From Kiritimatiellia bacterium (GTDB lineage: Bacteria; Verrucomicrobiota; Kiritimatiellia; RFP12; UBA1067), in contig JAFVZE010000287.1 of assembly GCA_017508315.1 (NCBI GenBank), positions 1-9,409 of the forward strand: a stretch of 9,409 nucleotides of DNA, given 5' to 3'. This document shows positions 7,134-9,409 of this stretch, one piece after another (the first letter of the stretch is position 1; the number at the start of each line of letters is the position of its first letter). Below the pieces are notes generated by a model that saw only the letters and a list, made by a program, of their open reading frames with translations, had not been told where the DNA came from and searched no databases. A program made the position numbers and the translations under genes.

Positions 7134-7238
7134 ATGAAAGGTTCGAATTCGTTGTCACGCAGGTTTTTCGCTTCTTTGGCGGCACTGGGCGCTGTCAGAC
7201 TGCCATCGTGCCCCTTATCAAATGAACGCCGTTACTGA
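7134..7238 (+). pseudogene. 34-residue ORF: Tat signal peptide with almost no mature protein
   Basis: The ATG at 7134 sits 6 bases after the -10 hexamer. The peptide begins MKGSNSLSRRFFASLAALGA, a good twin-arginine export signal: S-R-R-F-F, then a mild hydrophobic stretch. Fourteen residues later the frame ends at TGA 7236-7238. Exported proteins with this signal normally have hundreds of mature residues; none follow in this frame. The next long ORF begins at 7222 in another frame and overlaps by 17 bases. The simplest reading is a 5' stump of a Tat-exported protein (identity unknown) cut off when the lower-GC downstream DNA was joined near 7190-7200. Alternatively, it is a leader peptide whose translation delivers ribosomes to the downstream start, which has no visible Shine-Dalgarno. 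A chance match is less likely given the promoter placement. Confidence 0.5.
7181..7212 (+). other. Imperfect hairpin upstream of the long surface-protein start
   Basis: GGCAC (7181-7185) can pair with GTGCC (7208-7212), and GGC (7188-7190) with GCC (7202-7204), leaving small bulges. The structure ends 9 bases before ATG 7222 and covers the place where a ribosome binding site would lie. It may affect initiation, or may only be chance pairing in GC-rich sequence. Confidence 0.2.
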
Positions 7239-9409
7239 GATTCCATGGTGGACGTGGAGCGTCGTTGCCGCCGCCTGCGGCTTGATGCTTGTTTGTATTC
7301 TGCTGAAGGTTCGGGAATTTGGGATTCATCCATTGCGCAAGATTGCGCTCGCTTTCCGCCGTCCGTGGTTCGAGACGTTGTTGCTTCTTTTCTGTATCGG
7401 CGGATTCGTTCAGTACGGAGCTACCAAGGGTACAGGCGGCGCAAACAGTCAGAATGCCGCCTTGACGATGATGAACACTCCGGTCTTGAATCCGGCGGCG
7501 AGCGATTGCGACGGACTTTTCGGTTTGCAAAATAGTATTGCCGCAACCAATCTTGGTTTCTGGGGAATTGAAAAGGGTGTTGATTCCGTTTCCTTCGCCA
7601 TCGCATGGCCCGAGTCGGCTTTTTTCACCGATAACCGCCTTGATTTGTACGGCAATTGGCGGCTGGCAACCAACGAATGGTCGCATTTAGCGCAGATTAA
7701 TATCGCCGAGGCGAGGTCGAATGTTATTGTATCGCTGCCATTTACCGCCTTCCCGACAAGTGCCATGGAAAAGGCGGCGTTTTATCTTGTCGCAAAACGG
7801 GATGATTCGGACGGCGACGGATTGAGCGATGCATTTGAACGGCTCGTTTCCGGTACGATGGTTTTGCAGGCAGACAGCGACGGCGACGGAATCGACGATG
7901 GTAAAGAAAGATTATTTGGGACCGATCCGACATCGGCGGATTGCGATGGCGACGGCCTGTCGGATGCCGAGGAAATCGGTTCGGTTGTGATGATGCCCGA
8001 CGAGGATGCGCTTTGGCAGCAGTTCAGCGGCAATGCCACCGTGTGGACGGACTCGACCGTAAGCGATAACGGCAGCTTCGTTATCGATCTTCCTTGTCCG
8101 TATACGGTCAACGGAATCGTCTATACGCAACTTCGGATTTGTGCCGATGGTGTTATGTATCTGTTAAATCCCGAAAATCCGGCTTGGTGGTACAGCACGA
8201 TATTTTATGATCCGCCGACATTGTCGGAAGAACAGCTGAGCGAATGTCATATTGCCATCGCCGGTTTTTGTGCCGATCTTTATGTGTGGGCGGCGGCGTG
8301 GGGATCGTGGGCGGCGTATGGTACGGCGAACACGCCTAGCGGTCCGGCGAGTGTGATAGACTTTTACAATATCGGGTTTAGAAGTGAAAGGACTTCCTCG
8401 AATCCGCATTTATTTTCTTATCAACTGATTTTGCCGAGTAAAGAGGATAATGTTTTTTATCTTACCTATCGACCGATGTCGCCGTCTTCGTGGTTCGCGG
8501 CGCAAAATCCGACCGTCGGAGTGCAATGTCCAATGCTGTCTCCTTTATACGCCGGTGAACAGTATTATAATCTCGTCTGGAAGCCGACAGCCGAATCTTT
8601 CTCGGCGATGCGCAGAGTAAAATTCACAATTGGTCGCGGAAGCAATCCTACTTCGTCGGACAGTGACGGAGACGGATTTTCAGATTGCGATGAAGCGGTT
8701 AAATATCTCACCGATCCAAATTCGTATGATGCAGACACTGACGCCGATTCCCTGCCTGATGAAACAGAGGCGCGGTTGGGGACAGATCTGGAGTTTGTCG
8801 ATACCGACCGTGACGGACTTGAGGACGGCAGTGAATTTTTACAGGGGCTGAATCCGTTGCAGCCTGACAGCGACGGAGACGGTATGAATGACGGTTGGGA
8901 ATGTAAATATGATGGTAGTGAAGTTATTGTGCGGTCTAAAGGAGCACGAAGCGGTTCGTCAACGGAGGTAATGATTGTCAACTTCAATCCGCTCAATGAT
9001 AATGATACTGATGCTGATTTCAATAATGATTCCACCGCAGATCCTGATGGCGACGGCATCACAAATGCCGAAGAATGCGCTTTATCGCTGAATCCGTGTC
9101 ATTACGACAGTGACGGCGACGGGGTTGACGATTCGGCGGAAATCGAGCAGGGAAGCGATCCCGGCGATTCTTCTGACACCGGTCTTGCATCCTCGCGAAT
9201 CGGCGTTTCGTTTTACTTCGGAGATCATAGCGAAAGTCATTCTGAAAAATATAGGCTTTCGGTTGTTCCTGTACAGGGAGCGGGCACTAAACCGTCTTCG
9301 TTCAACTATCTCAATGAAGAGTACGGAGAATGTGAAACCAAGACCGCTTTTCTCAAGCCGGGATGGAAATACGAGGTTCGGCTGGAACATGCCGGAACGA
9401 ATAAGTCCG
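7222..9409 (+). CDS. Large surface or secreted protein with thrombospondin type 3-like calcium repeats (3' end outside window)
   Basis: The frame is open from ATG 7222 to the right edge, at least 729 residues. Residues about 9-29 (WWTWSVVAAACGLMLVCILL) are a hydrophobic segment. A basic stretch (LRKIALAFRRP) and a second hydrophobic segment (about 50-65) follow, ending in GGFVQYGATKG, a signal-anchor-like N-terminus. Residues about 70-190 are beta-rich (DSVSFAIAWPESAFF, RLDLYGNWRL). At least nine DxDxDGxxD-type repeats begin at residues 194, 218, 240, 480, 505, 527, 549, 607 and 629. Between the first and second clusters lies a roughly 225-residue beta-rich region with many aromatics; its VNGIVYTQLRICADGVMYL and IAGFCADLY stretches faintly recall nidogen-type domains. 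Such repeats bind Ca2+ and stiffen extracellular proteins. No ribosome binding site is visible at 7222; TTG near 7330 (before RKIALAF) is an alternative start. The ligand and function are unknown. Confidence 0.8.
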   Translation, partial: MNAVTEIPWWTWSVVAAACGLMLVCILLKVREFGIHPLRKIALAFRRPWFETLLLLFCIGGFVQYGATKGTGGANSQNAALTMMNTPVLNPAASDCDGLFGLQNSIAATNLGFWGIEKGVDSVSFAIAWPESAFFTDNRLDLYGNWRLATNEWSHLAQINIAEARSNVIVSLPFTAFPTSAMEKAAFYLVAKRDDSDGDGLSDAFERLVSGTMVLQADSDGDGIDDGKERLFGTDPTSADCDGDGLSDAEEIGSVVMMPDEDALWQQFSGNATVWTDSTVSDNGSFVIDLPCPYTVNGIVYTQLRICADGVMYLLNPENPAWWYSTIFYDPPTLSEEQLSECHIAIAGFCADLYVWAAAWGSWAAYGTANTPSGPASVIDFYNIGFRSERTSSNPHLFSYQLILPSKEDNVFYLTYRPMSPSSWFAAQNPTVGVQCPMLSPLYAGEQYYNLVWKPTAESFSAMRRVKFTIGRGSNPTSSDSDGDGFSDCDEAVKYLTDPNSYDADTDADSLPDETEARLGTDLEFVDTDRDGLEDGSEFLQGLNPLQPDSDGDGMNDGWECKYDGSEVIVRSKGARSGSSTEVMIVNFNPLNDNDTDADFNNDSTADPDGDGITNAEECALSLNPCHYDSDGDGVDDSAEIEQGSDPGDSSDTGLASSRIGVSFYFGDHSESHSEKYRLSVVPVQGAGTKPSSFNYLNEEYGECETKTAFLKPGWKYEVRLEHAGTNKS
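7801..7974 (+). repeat. TSP3-like calcium repeats, cluster 1 (three units)
   Basis: Three units of the pattern D-x-D-G-D-G-x-x-D begin at 7801, 7873 and 7939 (DSDGDGLSD, DSDGDGIDD, DCDGDGLSD). Each is followed by an acidic (A/K)E(E/R) helix cap, and the second by GTDP, as in thrombospondin type 3/EF-hand-like bacterial repeats. Confidence 0.85.
8659..8901 (+). repeat. TSP3-like calcium repeats, cluster 2 (four units)
   Basis: Four units begin at 8659, 8734, 8800 and 8866 (DSDGDGFSD, DTDADSLPD, DTDRDGLED, DSDGDGMND), spaced 66-75 bases apart. The second has lost the central glycines. Linkers carry the TDP/NP turns (YLTDPNS, LGTDLEF, GLNPLQP) usual for tandem units. Confidence 0.85.
9040..9168 (+). 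repeat. TSP3-like calcium repeats, cluster 3 (two units)
   Basis: Two units begin at 9040 and 9106 (DPDGDGITN, DSDGDGVDD), the last closed by EIEQGSDPGDSSD. An Asn/Asp-rich stretch (NDNDTDADFNND) just upstream may be a degenerate further unit. A new beta-rich segment (IGVSFYFGD) starts after the cluster and runs to the window edge. Confidence 0.8.

Noticed and set aside
7801..9168. DNA-level tandem repeat or CRISPR-like array
   Set aside because: The periodicity comes from Asp/Gly codons of protein calcium-binding repeats. Spacing and DNA sequence vary, and there are no conserved palindromic repeats or unique spacers.
1..9409. tRNA, rRNA, insertion sequence or integrase
   Set aside because: I read both strands and saw no cloverleaf-like tRNA with a T-arm, no rRNA stretch, no transposase or integrase motif and no convincing terminal inverted repeats.

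Overview
This window most likely comes from an uncultured member of the PVC superphylum (Lentisphaerae/Victivallales or gut Kiritimatiellae-like). The basis is the protein families present and the style of the genes; no marker gene is in view. Bases 1-7078 are GC-rich with tightly packed plus-strand genes. Bases from about 7190 onward are visibly less GC-rich.

Bases 1-7078 are part of a polysaccharide-degradation operon. In order: the C-terminal end of a probable glycoside hydrolase (ends 256); a 24-codon ORF that starts inside that stop codon (256-330); a membrane protein of the heparan-alpha-glucosaminide N-acetyltransferase/DUF5009 type that appears to lack its middle third (320-970); a 591-residue secreted barrel protein resembling GH42-type glycosidases but not assignable to a named family (972-2747); and a 1438-residue fusion of a complete GH2 beta-galactosidase with a CE15-type glucuronoyl-esterase domain (2762-7078). 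Junctions are 1-14 bases or overlaps, so co-transcription is likely, with the promoter upstream of the window. Together the genes suggest extracytoplasmic removal of beta-galactosyl residues and uronoyl esters from a branched glycan. The acetyltransferase-like membrane protein may be decayed.

Bases 7079-7240 hold a strong extended -10 promoter. Its expected transcription start coincides with the ATG of a 34-codon ORF encoding a twin-arginine (Tat) signal and almost nothing else. This looks like the stump of an exported protein, or a leader peptide.

From 7222 a long ORF runs off the right edge without a stop. It encodes at least 729 residues: two N-terminal hydrophobic segments, beta-rich regions and at least nine calcium-binding thrombospondin type 3-like repeats. 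It is probably a large surface or secreted protein from a lower-GC accessory region. Several junctions (24-aa ORF, shortened acetyltransferase, GH2-CE15 fusion, Tat stump) suggest that deletion and recombination have shaped this locus.
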